DNA of 64,000 nucleotides from JANMZO01 sp963763135 (GTDB lineage: Bacteria > Actinomycetota > Acidimicrobiia > Acidimicrobiales > JANYDT01): positions 1,054,001-1,118,000 of the forward strand of contig CAVXNJ010000004.1 of assembly GCA_963763135.1 (NCBI GenBank). Direction: 5' to 3'. Both the position numbers and the translations under genes were made by a program. Below the pieces are notes generated by a model that did no database searches, was not told the DNA's origin, and saw only the letters and a list, made by a program, of their open reading frames with translations. Positions within the stretch are counted from its first letter, which is position 1. Every line of letters starts with the position of its first letter. This document shows, piece after piece, positions 44,704 to 53,439 of this stretch.

Positions 44704-47031
44704 ATGCAGATCACCTCCATTTCGCTTCGAAACTTCCGCGTCTACGCGTCGCTCGATCTGGAACTTCCGCCCGGACTGGTTGGTATCTACGGTCCAAACG
44801 GGTCGGGAAAGTCGAGCCTTCTCGAAGCCATCCTGTGGGCGCTCTACGGGCGGGCCCGCACGGGGAAAGCGGAGATCCGGACCTCGGGTTCGAGTGGGGA
44901 GTGTTCGGTTGAGCTGGCCTTCGTACATGAAGACCATCACTATCTCGTTCGTCGGTCCATTTCGGGTGTGAACTCCACGGTCAAAGCACGCGTCGAAATT
45001 GGCGGACAAACGGTGGCCGATGGACCCACTGAAGTCGGCCGCTTCCTACGATCGACCCTGGGGATGGAAGAGGCGGCGTTCCGATCATCGGTTTTTGCCG
45101 AACAGAAGCAACTTTCGGCATTCAGCGACGCAACTCCGGAGACCCGTCGGCGATTGGTTCTGCAGCTGCTCGGGATCACGCCCATCGAAAAGGCCCGTGA
45201 CAGCGCCCGATCCGATGCGCGGTCGAAACGCGCCGATCACGAGCGCCTGTTGGCACTGTTGCCCGATCTGGCCGCACTCGATGCCCGACGCAGCCAGGCC
45301 GATCTGACCAGGTCCGAAACCGTAGTTGCGCTCAACGACGCACTCCAGCGCCAGCAAAGCGCCGAGGCCACTCTCGCAAACATCGAAACCTCGTTCCGCG
45401 AGCTCGAATCGCTACGCGCGCAACATGCCCTGATCACGCAGAAGGGACGCGCGGCCCGTGCAGAACGCGACCGGGCTGCGACGGCTCTCGAACGGTTGGC
45501 GGCCGAACACGAGGAACTCCAAGGAGCTGCAGTTCTCCTGGATCAGCTCGGCCCGATCCGCTCCGAGGAGGACCGACGAGCCGATCAACTTCGCGTAACA
45601 CTGCTCGAACGACTCGACGAGGCGCATCGAACGCTTGCCACTCTGCCCAAGGCGCCAACCGATCCCGACGGTTCCACGCTGCGCGGGGAGTCGGTGGCAC
45701 TGGAGGGGCAGCTGGTGGAACTCCGGGCCGCAGCAGCGTCCGCGGCAGGGGAGCTGGCCGCCGCCACAGCGATGGTGAAGGCGGCAACGATCGAGGTCGG
45801 ACGGGTTTCAGAGGTGCTCAAGAAGTCGGCCACGCTCAGTGCAGAGGCCGACTGCCCGCTCTGTGGCCAAGCACTCGGACGCGGATTCGCTGCCGTCCTC
45901 GAGCACCGGCAAACCGACCTGGAGCGGGCTGAGCGGAACCTGGCAGAAGCCCACGCGGCCAGGCTCACTGCAGCGGCAGACGCCGAGCGGCACGCGAAGG
46001 CTCTGGCGGGGGCTGAGCGGTCACTGACGCAGCTCCGCGAGCAGATCGAGCGCTTCACCGTCGAAATAGCGAAACGCGAGGCGGCCCAAGATCGGGTCAG
46101 GCAGTGTGACGACGCTCTCAAAGACGCAGGAGGCAGCCCCGTCCCGAACGAGCTTCCTCAGCTCGAGGAACGGCTGGCGCAGGAAAAACTGCAGGAGCGG
46201 AAACGGACGGTCCTCGTCACCAAATTGGAGCAACTTCCGCGGGTCAAGCTCCAGATTCAGGCCGAGCAGCTCGCCCTCGACACCGCCGAGGCTGCACGAA
46301 CAGGGCTGCGACGCGAGCTCGATGAGCTCAACTTCGATACCCGTCAATTCGCAGTATTGGAAACGCAACGCCAGGATGCGGCGGAATCCTTGGCCGAGGC
46401 CGTCAAGGGCCGGGACCGGGCGGCTGCGGCACATGCTCGAGCGGAGCAGGAGGTCGCAACTGTCGTGGCGCTGGCGGCGCAGGCCCAACAGCAGCATGGG
46501 CAGGCTTCGGCCCTCGCCGAGGAGGTCCGGTACGTCGGTCGCTCGGCTGAGCTTCTGCACGGTTTTCGTCAGCAGGTGGTGGCAGCAATCGGCCCGCGCC
46601 TGCAGGTCCAGGCGAGCGAGTTGTTCAACCTGCTGACAGCGGGGGAGTACGACGGCATCGAGCTGGATCCCGAAACATACGAAATCAGCATTATCGATGC
46701 CGGTGTGCCGTATCTCAGCTCAAGATTCTCGGGTTCCGAAGTCGATCTTGCCAACCTGGCTCTGCGGGTGGCCATCAGCGAGCAGGTTCGTTTTCAGGCC
46801 GGTGGACAAGTCGGCTTGCTGGTGCTCGACGAAGCACTGGCGAGCCTCGACACCGACCGCAAGGACCGGATGTTGGCGGCCCTCACGCAATTGAGTGGTC
46901 GATTCCGACAAATTCTGGTCGTCACGCATGCCCCCGAGGTGAAAGAGCGCCTGCCCCGAGCGGTGGAGATCATCAAGCTACCGGGGCGCCGGGCCACGGC
47001 CAGAGTCGTCGACGTCGGCGGCGGCGCTTGA
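44704..47031 (+). CDS. sbcC: SbcC/Rad50-like SMC-family ATPase
   Basis: 775 aa, shorter than E. coli SbcC (~1050). Walker A GPNGSGKSSLLEAI at the N-terminus; long coiled coils; a central zinc hook CPLCG; a C-terminal signature and Walker B in LLVLDEALASLD. The coiled-coil arms are shortened rather than missing. Forms the Rad50-like partner of SbcD. Confidence 0.92.
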   Translation: MQITSISLRNFRVYASLDLELPPGLVGIYGPNGSGKSSLLEAILWALYGRARTGKAEIRTSGSSGECSVELAFVHEDHHYLVRRSISGVNSTVKARVEIGGQTVADGPTEVGRFLRSTLGMEEAAFRSSVFAEQKQLSAFSDATPETRRRLVLQLLGITPIEKARDSARSDARSKRADHERLLALLPDLAALDARRSQADLTRSETVVALNDALQRQQSAEATLANIETSFRELESLRAQHALITQKGRAARAERDRAATALERLAAEHEELQGAAVLLDQLGPIRSEEDRRADQLRVTLLERLDEAHRTLATLPKAPTDPDGSTLRGESVALEGQLVELRAAAASAAGELAAATAMVKAATIEVGRVSEVLKKSATLSAEADCPLCGQALGRGFAAVLEHRQTDLERAERNLAEAHAARLTAAADAERHAKALAGAERSLTQLREQIERFTVEIAKREAAQDRVRQCDDALKDAGGSPVPNELPQLEERLAQEKLQERKRTVLVTKLEQLPRVKLQIQAEQLALDTAEAARTGLRRELDELNFDTRQFAVLETQRQDAAESLAEAVKGRDRAAAAHARAEQEVATVVALAAQAQQQHGQASALAEEVRYVGRSAELLHGFRQQVVAAIGPRLQVQASELFNLLTAGEYDGIELDPETYEISIIDAGVPYLSSRFSGSEVDLANLALRVAISEQVRFQAGGQVGLLVLDEALASLDTDRKDRMLAALTQLSGRFRQILVVTHAPEVKERLPRAVEIIKLPGRRATARVVDVGGGA

Positions 47032-47522
47032 CAGCGTCGGTTTCGATCGCGGGCCTTGGCCCTCGGCGAACTCCGAGTTGACAGTGTTGGAAGACCCGAT
47101 TGGGGCGGAGTCATGCGCGAACCGGTCGACGCGATCTCGACCGCGGTAAGGGGCTGTGTCCGAGCTCGGTGACCGCATCAGACGATTTGGCGAATCTGGT
47201 GTTGTGCGCCGACGTCGAAACCCCACCTTCCACGACCGTCGTCGGATCACACCCGACGCTCCCAGCGGCTCGCTTGCCAGGTCAATTCGGCGTTGAAACG
47301 TGCTTCCTGGTCCGACGCTAGCGAGCAGGATCACGATCCGATTTAGGGCCACCGCCTGCAGTTTCTGCAACAAATCACGTCGATCTCGGTCGATTTGACG
47401 GTGTCAATCGTCACATAGAGGGTAAAAGCGGTGAGGATGCACCCGATAACGCCGGGACCCGGTTATAGTGCCGCGCTTTGTGGACCTCTCCCCAAGGTCC
47501 AAGGTTCGTGGAGATATGTGCA
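47032..47522. other. 491-bp gene-free region between sbcC and the DUF4193 gene
   Basis: No credible coding frame on either strand and no RNA structure recognised. TATAGT at 47464-47469 is a possible -10 element for the next gene, about 54 bp before its ATG, which also has a GGAG Shine-Dalgarno sequence. Confidence 0.4.
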
Positions 47523-48062
47523 ATGGCTAAGAAACCAAAAAAGGCCGCTGAAGAAGTTGTGGATGACGTCGAAGAGGAAATGCTCGACGATGGCCTCGAA
47601 CTCGGTGACGTCGACGATTTCGAAGGAGATGGACCGGGCGAGGAGCTCGACGATGTAGATCTGGATGAGCTGGGTGATGACGACCTGGATGGATTGGTCG
47701 ACGACGATATTGACGGATTGGTCGACGATGAGGAGCTGGTCGACGACGTTGTAGACGAGCTCGACGACGACGTTGTCACCGTTGTTCCGCTCACGGCGGT
47801 CGAAGACGACGACTTCGACGAAGACGAAATGCATCCCGACGACGTCGAGGCCAGTCTCGACGTGATTCTGAAGGATCGGCTCGTCATCGAAGATGTCGAG
47901 GTCGACGACGAAGACATGCCCGACACCGACGATCGGTCGGAGGGCTTGACGCTGGTGATCCCGAAACGGCCCGACGAATTCGTCTGCCAATCGTGTTTCC
48001 TGGTGAAGCACCCAAGCCAGTTGGCCGACAAGGACAAGGGTCTCTGCCGAGACTGTGTCTGA
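47523..48062 (+). CDS. DUF4193 protein with a very acidic N-terminal region
   Basis: 179 aa. The C-terminus LVIPKRPDEFVCQSCFLVKHPSQLA ... GLCRDC matches DUF4193 (mycobacterial Rv2699c ends in the same way), with a CxxC...CxxC zinc knuckle. Unusually, about 110 residues of Asp/Glu-rich repeats (DDDLDGLVDD, DDDIDGLVDD, DDEELVDDVVDEL) precede it; mycobacterial homologues are ~100 aa in total. Start ATG 47523 has GGAG upstream. The end is inside a 28-bp repeat. Function of DUF4193 unknown. Confidence 0.85.
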   Translation: MAKKPKKAAEEVVDDVEEEMLDDGLELGDVDDFEGDGPGEELDDVDLDELGDDDLDGLVDDDIDGLVDDEELVDDVVDELDDDVVTVVPLTAVEDDDFDEDEMHPDDVEASLDVILKDRLVIEDVEVDDEDMPDTDDRSEGLTLVIPKRPDEFVCQSCFLVKHPSQLADKDKGLCRDCV

Positions 48063-48172
48063 CAAGGATCTCTGCCGAGATTCTGCCTGAAAAGCGTCCC
48101 GGCCGAGACTCTGTCTGACACATATCTCTTCGGAGACCGTGTCTGAAACGCATCTCTGCGGGTAACGCTCGT
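48033..48172. repeat. 28-bp degenerate tandem repeat, five units, spanning the DUF4193 stop codon
   Basis: Units at 48033, 48061, 48089, 48117 and 48145. Core: GACAAGGATCTCTGCCGAGACT followed by a short CTGTCT segment. The T ending one unit and the GA opening the next form TGA at every junction; the first junction (48060-48062) is the true stop. Drift increases to the right. Confidence 0.88.
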
Positions 48173-48278
48173 CAGGTCTTTTTTGAATGCTGTTCAACGG
48201 CTCGTTAGAGCCAATCGGTATCGGCCGGCCGCATCCGACGGGGCCCGCCATCGACCAGGAAAACGGTGACCGAGCAAC

Positions 48279-49142
48279 ATGGCCCCATCACGCAACACAA
48301 GTACATCGACGCATGCGAACGCCTCTGGCGAGGTGCGCAGGAAGTCCGCTACCCCTGATCTGTTCGAGGTGGTTGAAAATGTCCGCGCCAAGGCCAAATC
48401 GCAGGTCAAGACGGCCAACATGATCGGCAAGTTCGTGACGCCGATTCTGCGCCGCAAGGTCACAGCGTTCGTCGAAACGCAGTTTGCGACGTTCACCGGG
48501 GCGTCGTCGGCTGAACGCCCTCCTAAGGCGGCGGCGCCATCCGAAGCCTCTCCTGCCGCTCGATCTGCTGGAAAGCGCTCTACGGCCCCCTCGGCGGCCG
48601 CAGATGTCCAATCGAACGGCGTTGGCGCGTCGGGTCGGGCGCGGTCAACGACACCGAAGAAAGAATCCGCCACCCGTACCAAGGCTGCGCCGACCAATTC
48701 CAAGGCTGCGCCGACCAATTCCAAGGCTGCGCCGACCAAATCCTCGGCGGTCAAAGCACCCGCAGCCAAAGCATCTCCGGCCGGACGGTCCGCTCCAGCC
48801 CAGGCATCCCGGAAGACCGGTGCGGCCAATCGCAAGGCCTCAGCGGCTGAGCCGACGGTGCCATCGCCGAACGCTCGGGTGAACTCGCGGCCGGCCCCGA
48901 AACCTGCGGGCGCACGAAAGCGCTCCGAGTCGGCTCCAGCGTCGAGGCGGGCGGTCGCCACGGGATCGACCCCGGAGAACCCACTCGGAATCGACGGCTA
49001 CGACGGTCTCCCTTCGTCGTCGATCGTTCCCCTTCTCGACGGCCTGAGCCAGTCACAGCTCCGAGCGGTCGAGGCGTACGAATCGGCGAACCGGGCTCGG
49101 CGAACGGTCCTTCACCGCTCCCGGCAGCTCCAGAGCTTCTGA
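48279..49142 (+). CDS. Lys/Ala/Ser/Pro-rich protein with short conserved C-terminal helix pair
   Basis: 287 aa. The N-terminal ~70 residues form a helical region (LFEVVENVRAKAKSQVKTANM). Residues ~75-235 are disordered and basic with a tandem heptad KAAPTNS encoded by 21-bp DNA repeats (48679-48735). The C-terminal GYDGLPSSSIVPLLDGLSQ and LRAVEAYESANRARRTVLHR resemble a short motif seen at the ends of many actinobacterial proteins. Histone-H1-like composition suggests DNA or polyanion binding, by inference only. Confidence 0.7.
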   Translation: MAPSRNTSTSTHANASGEVRRKSATPDLFEVVENVRAKAKSQVKTANMIGKFVTPILRRKVTAFVETQFATFTGASSAERPPKAAAPSEASPAARSAGKRSTAPSAAADVQSNGVGASGRARSTTPKKESATRTKAAPTNSKAAPTNSKAAPTKSSAVKAPAAKASPAGRSAPAQASRKTGAANRKASAAEPTVPSPNARVNSRPAPKPAGARKRSESAPASRRAVATGSTPENPLGIDGYDGLPSSSIVPLLDGLSQSQLRAVEAYESANRARRTVLHRSRQLQSF

Positions 49143-49144
49143 CG

Positions 49145-49687
49145 ATGGAACTCGTGGTTCGGGCGGTGCAAGCATCCGACGCTGACGGCCCCGCCGGGTT
49201 GGACCAGTTGCGCTCGGCAATCGTGAACGAACTCGAAGGCGAACGAGGCGGTCCCTTGTTCCTGGCCGACCGCGCCGACCGCAGCACTGCGTCAATCATT
49301 GAGACCGCCGACCTCCCCGGATGCCACTGCGATGTGGTGCTGGCCGACGGAGCACTTGTCGGGTGGGCGCTCACGACGGTTCGACGCCTGCCGAACGAAC
49401 GCCGGATCGCGACCATCGAAGAGATCGCGGTAGACCGTGAAGCTCGAGCGATCGGTGCCGGGGAGGCTCTTCTCGAATCGACGTTGCGATGGTGTCGGGA
49501 GATGGGTTGCGACGGGGTCGACTCCTTCGCCCTTCCAGGGGCCCGGGAGACCAAGAACTTCTTCGAGACGTTCGGCCTGAAGGCCCGCCTTCTTACCGTC
49601 CATGTCGATCTGCGAACCGACGCCACGACGCAGTCGTCTTCGGCGGACTCCGCGGAGGAATCAGCCGAGGGGGCGATGGATACATGA
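49145..49687 (+). CDS. GNAT family N-acetyltransferase
   Basis: 180 aa. GNAT fold with the central beta-strand region RIATIEEIAVDREARAIGAGEALLESTL; the acetyl-CoA pyrophosphate loop is A-I-G-A-G-E, close to the R/Q-x-x-G-x-G/A consensus. It starts 3 bp after the previous stop and ends with an ATGA overlap with the Nudix gene. Substrate unknown. The last ~20 residues are Ser/Glu-rich. Confidence 0.8.
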   Translation: MELVVRAVQASDADGPAGLDQLRSAIVNELEGERGGPLFLADRADRSTASIIETADLPGCHCDVVLADGALVGWALTTVRRLPNERRIATIEEIAVDREARAIGAGEALLESTLRWCREMGCDGVDSFALPGARETKNFFETFGLKARLLTVHVDLRTDATTQSSSADSAEESAEGAMDT

Positions 49688-50124
49688 GCGACCGGTCAGA
49701 CGACGTTCAGGCGCCGCCCGTTCGACCTGAGGTGTGTGTCGGGGCGATAGCGATCGACCGCGATCGGCTGCTGCTGATTCGACGCGGCCGCGGCGCGGCG
49801 CAAGGCCAATGGTCGGTGCCGGGCGGTCGGGTCGAGACCGGCGAGACCCTGATGGCGGCTGTGGCCCGCGAAGTTTATGAGGAAACCGGTCTGGAGGTCG
49901 TCGCCGAGCGTTTCGTCGGCATGGTCGAACGAATCTCCGACGACTACCACTTCGTCATTCACGACTACCTCGTGACCGTGCTCGATGAGCGGCCGAAACC
50001 CAAGGCGGGCGACGACGCAGCCGAAGCGCTGTGGGTGCCTCTCGATGAGGTCACCGACTTCGATCTGGTCGACGGGTTGGCCGATTTCCTCGCCGAACAC
50101 GGCTTTCTCCGCCTCATTAGCTGA
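49684..50124 (+). CDS. Nudix hydrolase
   Basis: 146 aa from the ATG at 49684 that overlaps the GNAT stop. The Nudix box GRVETGETLMAAVAREVYEETGLEV is complete (G-x5-E-x7-REUxEExGU). VPGGRVETGE and VPLDEVTDFDLV are common in ADP-ribose/8-oxo-dGTP-type enzymes. Hydrolyses a nucleoside diphosphate linked to X; the substrate is not determined by the sequence. Confidence 0.9.
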   Translation: MSDRSDDVQAPPVRPEVCVGAIAIDRDRLLLIRRGRGAAQGQWSVPGGRVETGETLMAAVAREVYEETGLEVVAERFVGMVERISDDYHFVIHDYLVTVLDERPKPKAGDDAAEALWVPLDEVTDFDLVDGLADFLAEHGFLRLIS

Positions 50125-50216
50125 CCGGTAACAACGGCCTTCGCGTCGCCACCCAATCGTGGCGTTTGCCTTCTCCAATCGTGCTGTCAGGACGCAGCGT
50201 CAGGTCGCCGCGTCAA

Positions 50217-50255
50217 GGCGCAGAGTCAAGGCGCAGAGTCAAGACGCAGAGTCAA
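50217..50255. repeat. 13-bp tandem repeat x3 across the histidine kinase stop codon
   Basis: Units at 50217, 50230 and 50243 (GGCGCAGAGTCAA, third with one change). On the minus strand the array encodes the kinase's last residues (RLDSAP) and its TGA, complement of 50226-50228. 13 is not a multiple of three, so the copies are in different frames. Confidence 0.9.
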
Positions 50256-51593
50256 GGTCAGGCCGCCACCCTCGGTGTCGCTTAGTCGAAGCTCGCCGCC
50301 CGAGGCGCGGGCCAACCCGTCAGCGATCGCCAACCCCAGGCCCGTTCCTGACCCGCTGGGACTCGCGCGCCAGAACCGGCGCACGGCGCGTGACTTGTCT
50401 TCGTCGGAAAGTCCCGGTCCGCGGTCGACGACCTGGAGGACAAAGGCTTGCGGCTCCGAGCTGACGCGGACCGTGATGGCGCTGTTCGCCGGCGCTACCT
50501 TCAACGAGTTGTCGAGGGCATTGTCGAGGATCTGCTCCACCGCCCCGGGAACGGCCTGCACCAGCGCTGACGCCGTCGAGACATCGATTTCGAGCGTCAC
50601 GCCCTGGGTCTCGGCTACGGCGGTCCAGGTGTCGATCCGTTGCTCGGCGATGGGAACCAGGTCGATGATCTCTCTTGGTCGGGGCTGGTCCGCCCTTGCC
50701 AGTTGCAGGAGATCGCTGACAAGTCCCGAAAGTCTGTCAGCTTCGTCGATGGCCGAATCGATGGCGGGGGTGTCCGCCTGTGGGAGCTGTGCCTGCAGGT
50801 TCTCCAGCCTGAGCCGAAGCGCCGTCAAGGGTGTCCGAAGCTGGTGTGAAGCATCGGCGACGAACGAACGCTGCTCTTCGAGCATTTTCGAAAGTCGCTC
50901 GGCCATCGTCGCAAGGGTCCGGGTAAGAACCTGCAACTCTTCGGGATCTTTGGTCGACGTGACCAGCTCGTCGGGCAGCGTGAGATCGCCATCGGCGAAT
51001 CGAGAAGCGACAGCGGTCAGGTTTCGTATCGGACGGGTGACGGAGCGCGCAATCGCCCAACCCACCATCGTCATGATTGCGAGAACAATCCCGGCGACAC
51101 CAACCAGTCCGAGCCAGTATCGATGGATCCGGCTGTCGATCTCGCTTGTCGGTAACGTCAACCGGAGCGTTCCGTGCACCGTTCCGCTCGATGCGACAGG
51201 GATCGCCACAAAGACAAGATCTGCTCCCAGCGTCTCGGAACGACGTTTCCCGGACGCGAGCGTTCCCTTCATCGCCGACGCAATCTCCGGCCGGGTTGAG
51301 AAGTCGCGGGGAACGACGCCTTCGGTGTCGATCTTGGCGATGCCGCGTGCGTCCGTAACCACGACCCGGGCACCGGTCCGTTGGGCGTAAAGCGTGGCGG
51401 GACGGGGGTCGACTGACACGTCCGCTTCGAGATCGTCCTCGTAGATCGTGGAGATGACGGCAGCATCGCGCTCCACGTCACCCGTGAGGCGTTCCAGCTC
51501 CCGCTGCGCGTAGAAGAGCCCGAGCGGTATCTCCAGCAGAAGCAGGACAAGCACCGTTACGGTGAGAATTCCAACGAGGACGCGGCGAGTCAT
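50226..51593 (-). CDS. Membrane sensor histidine kinase (HAMP, HisKA, HATPase)
   Basis: 455 aa. N-terminal TM helix, an extracytoplasmic domain of ~140 residues, a second TM helix (GLVGVAGIVLAIMTMVGWAIA), HAMP (ARSVTRPIRNLTAVASRFADGD), dimer/phosphoacceptor DASHQLRTPLTALRLRLENL with the phosphorylated His, N-box DNALDNSLK and G-boxes VDRGPGLSD and GSGTGLGLAIADGLA. Overlaps the response regulator by four bases (ATGA), so the two are one operon. The signal is unknown. Confidence 0.95.
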   Translation of the reverse strand: MTRRVLVGILTVTVLVLLLLEIPLGLFYAQRELERLTGDVERDAAVISTIYEDDLEADVSVDPRPATLYAQRTGARVVVTDARGIAKIDTEGVVPRDFSTRPEIASAMKGTLASGKRRSETLGADLVFVAIPVASSGTVHGTLRLTLPTSEIDSRIHRYWLGLVGVAGIVLAIMTMVGWAIARSVTRPIRNLTAVASRFADGDLTLPDELVTSTKDPEELQVLTRTLATMAERLSKMLEEQRSFVADASHQLRTPLTALRLRLENLQAQLPQADTPAIDSAIDEADRLSGLVSDLLQLARADQPRPREIIDLVPIAEQRIDTWTAVAETQGVTLEIDVSTASALVQAVPGAVEQILDNALDNSLKVAPANSAITVRVSSEPQAFVLQVVDRGPGLSDEDKSRAVRRFWRASPSGSGTGLGLAIADGLARASGGELRLSDTEGGGLTLTLRLDSAP

Positions 51594-52288
51594 GCGCCCG
51601 GCTGATCTGTCGTGACGGCTGGATCGATAAGGCGGTAACCGACCGATCGAACCGTTTCAAGAATGTCGGGGCTCAACTTTCGCCGTAATGAGGCAACGTG
51701 AACATCGAGGGTCTTGGTCGAGCCCCAGAAGTTCTCGTCCCAGACATCATTGATGATCTGCTCTCTCGTTACGACGGCTCCGGGATCGGATGCGAGCCGC
51801 AGCAACAGGTCGAATTCCTTCGGGGTCAGTGCGACCGGAACGCCTTTGAACACGACACTGTGCGCCCGGCGATCAATCGTAAGTTCACCTATCGTTATGT
51901 TCGACGACGTCGCTGTCGCTCCCGACGGGATCTGCGGGCTCGATGTGCGCCGAAGCACCGCATGAATTCGGGCGACAAGTTCGAGGAACCCGAACGGTTT
52001 CACGACGTAGTCGTCGGCCCCGAGTTGCAGCAACATCACCCGGTCCATCTCCGAACCACGAGCGCTCACGACGATGATGGGGACCGAGCTCCGAGACCGG
52101 AGTTCCTGGCACACGACCCGTCCCTCGAGGTCAGGGAGCCCGAGATCGAGAAGTACCAGATCGACGGGATCAGCCTTCAGCGCCGCTGAACCGGTGGCCG
52201 CCACCGTCACCTCGAAGCCTTCGCGGGTCAGTCCTTCTCGCAACGGTTCGGCGATTGTCGGGTCATCCTCCACCACCAGTAGTCGCAC
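51590..52288 (-). CDS. OmpR/PhoB-family response regulator
   Basis: 232 aa from GTG 52288. Receiver domain with acidic pair VVEDD, phospho-acceptor Asp in LVLLDLGLPD, Thr/Ser in VVSAR and Lys in YVVKPF; winged-helix DNA-binding domain with LTPKEFDLLLRLASDPG and DVHVASLRRKL. First gene of the two-component operon and divergent from the exported-protein gene at 52392 across 103 bp; its likely targets include that cluster. Confidence 0.95.
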   Translation of the reverse strand: MRLLVVEDDPTIAEPLREGLTREGFEVTVAATGSAALKADPVDLVLLDLGLPDLEGRVVCQELRSRSSVPIIVVSARGSEMDRVMLLQLGADDYVVKPFGFLELVARIHAVLRRTSSPQIPSGATATSSNITIGELTIDRRAHSVVFKGVPVALTPKEFDLLLRLASDPGAVVTREQIINDVWDENFWGSTKTLDVHVASLRRKLSPDILETVRSVGYRLIDPAVTTDQPGA

Positions 52289-52378
52289 GTTCGAAGTCTC
52301 GCACAGCCCCCTGAACGGCAGTTTGGACCTTTACCGAACTTTTGCCTTGCGCTGTCCGCCCCTTGGGGTGGTGGTCCG

Positions 52379-52384
52379 TATCTT
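52379..52384 (+). promoter_or_regulatory. -10 hexamer TATCTT of the exported-protein gene
   Basis: TATCTT with 7 nt before the ATG at 52392 and no Shine-Dalgarno. Leaderless geometry; it lies in the divergent region shared with the response-regulator operon. Confidence 0.45.
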
Positions 52385-52391
52385 CGATTGC

Positions 52392-52952
52392 ATGAACACA
52401 CCACGAGCCACCAGCAACCCCTCTCGTCGGACCCGCCTCATCACGGCAACCTCGATCGTCGCAGTAGCCCTTGCCGGAGCGTTCGCCGTGAGCGCAAACC
52501 TCGGCATCTTGAACCGCACGCAGAAGAACCCCGTTGGAACGTTGGCCACGGCCGACCTGACAACAACGATTCCCCAGGCGGTAAATGTCCAACTGAATCA
52601 AACCGCTTCCGCCGCTAGCGCAGTGGGAGCAACGGGAACCCAGGACTTCGTCGTCGATGTGGCGGGCACCGTAACGCTCGCCGCAGCGAACGACACGCTC
52701 GGGTTGGCGAAAGTCGCGCCGACCTCAGGTTGGACCTGGACCCTGAGCCAAACCGATTTGAAGGTCCTGAAGGTGACATTCACCAACGGGACCCGGACGC
52801 TGGAGTTCACCGGCACACTCAAGCCCGACGGCACCGTTGATGCCGCGGTAAACGAACCCATCACCCAGGCCGCCCCGGCCGCAAACTCCGGAAACGGCGG
52901 CGGCGAACATGAAAACGAACACGAATATGAAGGAGGTGGCGACGATGACTGA
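52392..52952 (+). CDS. Exported protein with acidic His/Asp-rich tail, unknown function
   Basis: 186 aa. Basic N-terminus and a signal/anchor helix (ITATSIVAVALAGAFAVSANLG), then a beta-rich domain (about residues 50-165), and a C-terminus rich in His, Glu, Gly and Asp (GEHENEHEYEGGGDDD), which could bind divalent metal. No family recognised. It heads the four-gene cluster with ApbE and a ferric-reductase-like protein. AVGATGTQ (residues ~77-84) resembles but does not match the FMN-attachment motif of ApbE substrates. Confidence 0.7.
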   Translation: MNTPRATSNPSRRTRLITATSIVAVALAGAFAVSANLGILNRTQKNPVGTLATADLTTTIPQAVNVQLNQTASAASAVGATGTQDFVVDVAGTVTLAAANDTLGLAKVAPTSGWTWTLSQTDLKVLKVTFTNGTRTLEFTGTLKPDGTVDAAVNEPITQAAPAANSGNGGGEHENEHEYEGGGDDD

Positions 52953-53439
52953 TGTTCAGACCGCCGCTAGTCACACCGCAAGTACCCAGGTGGGGCGAGC
53001 GCCCCGACCCGCTCGATCGATCGATTCCGCCAGAACCGGAAATGTCGGCGCCTCTCGTCGTCTGCCAGCAGGTAAGCGACCGCACGTCGCCGCCGGTGGG
53101 CGAGTGGTCGCCGCCGGTTTCGGGGTCGCCTCGATGCTCGGACTCGTAGGGATCATGGGGCTTCACCAAGCATCGACCAACGTTGCGGTCGCCCCGACCG
53201 CCGTTCCGGAACCGGCCCTGCCCGTAGCCCAGAACGCAGTGCTGGTCGGCACCATCGGGTCCGGCGTTACCGGGGTCGTCCAGCAAGCAGGCCAACCGAT
53301 CATCGCTCAACAGGTTGCAGCTCAACCGGTTGCCGGTCAACAGACGACCCAGGGACCGATCGTGTTGAGCGCTCAACCGGTGGTGCGTCAGGCGGCTCCC
53401 TCGGCTGCTCCGAGGGCCAAGAGCAATGGAAGCCGCTGA
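52945..53439 (+). CDS. Single-pass membrane protein with Ala/Gln/Pro-rich exterior
   Basis: 164 aa from the ATG at 52945, which has a strong AAGGAGG ribosome-binding site and overlaps the preceding stop by 8 bp. Basic N-terminal ~65 residues, one TM helix (VVAAGFGVASMLGLVGIMGL), then a low-complexity segment with repeats of QPV/QPI and APTA. No domain recognised. The end overlaps the apbE start by 14 bp. Probably a membrane partner of the cluster. Confidence 0.7.
   Translation: MTDVQTAASHTASTQVGRAPRPARSIDSARTGNVGASRRLPAGKRPHVAAGGRVVAAGFGVASMLGLVGIMGLHQASTNVAVAPTAVPEPALPVAQNAVLVGTIGSGVTGVVQQAGQPIIAQQVAAQPVAGQQTTQGPIVLSAQPVVRQAAPSAAPRAKSNGSR

Noticed and set aside
47100..47321. 74-codon frame in the gap after sbcC
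   Set aside because: No ribosome-binding site, no motif, and composition not clearly coding.
48033..48172. CRISPR-like array
   Set aside because: Repeats are directly tandem and degenerate with no unique spacers, and no cas gene is present.
47463..48251. 262-codon minus-strand frame opposite the acidic DUF4193 gene
   Set aside because: It is produced by Asp/Glu repeat codons read backwards; the + frame has the conserved zinc knuckle.
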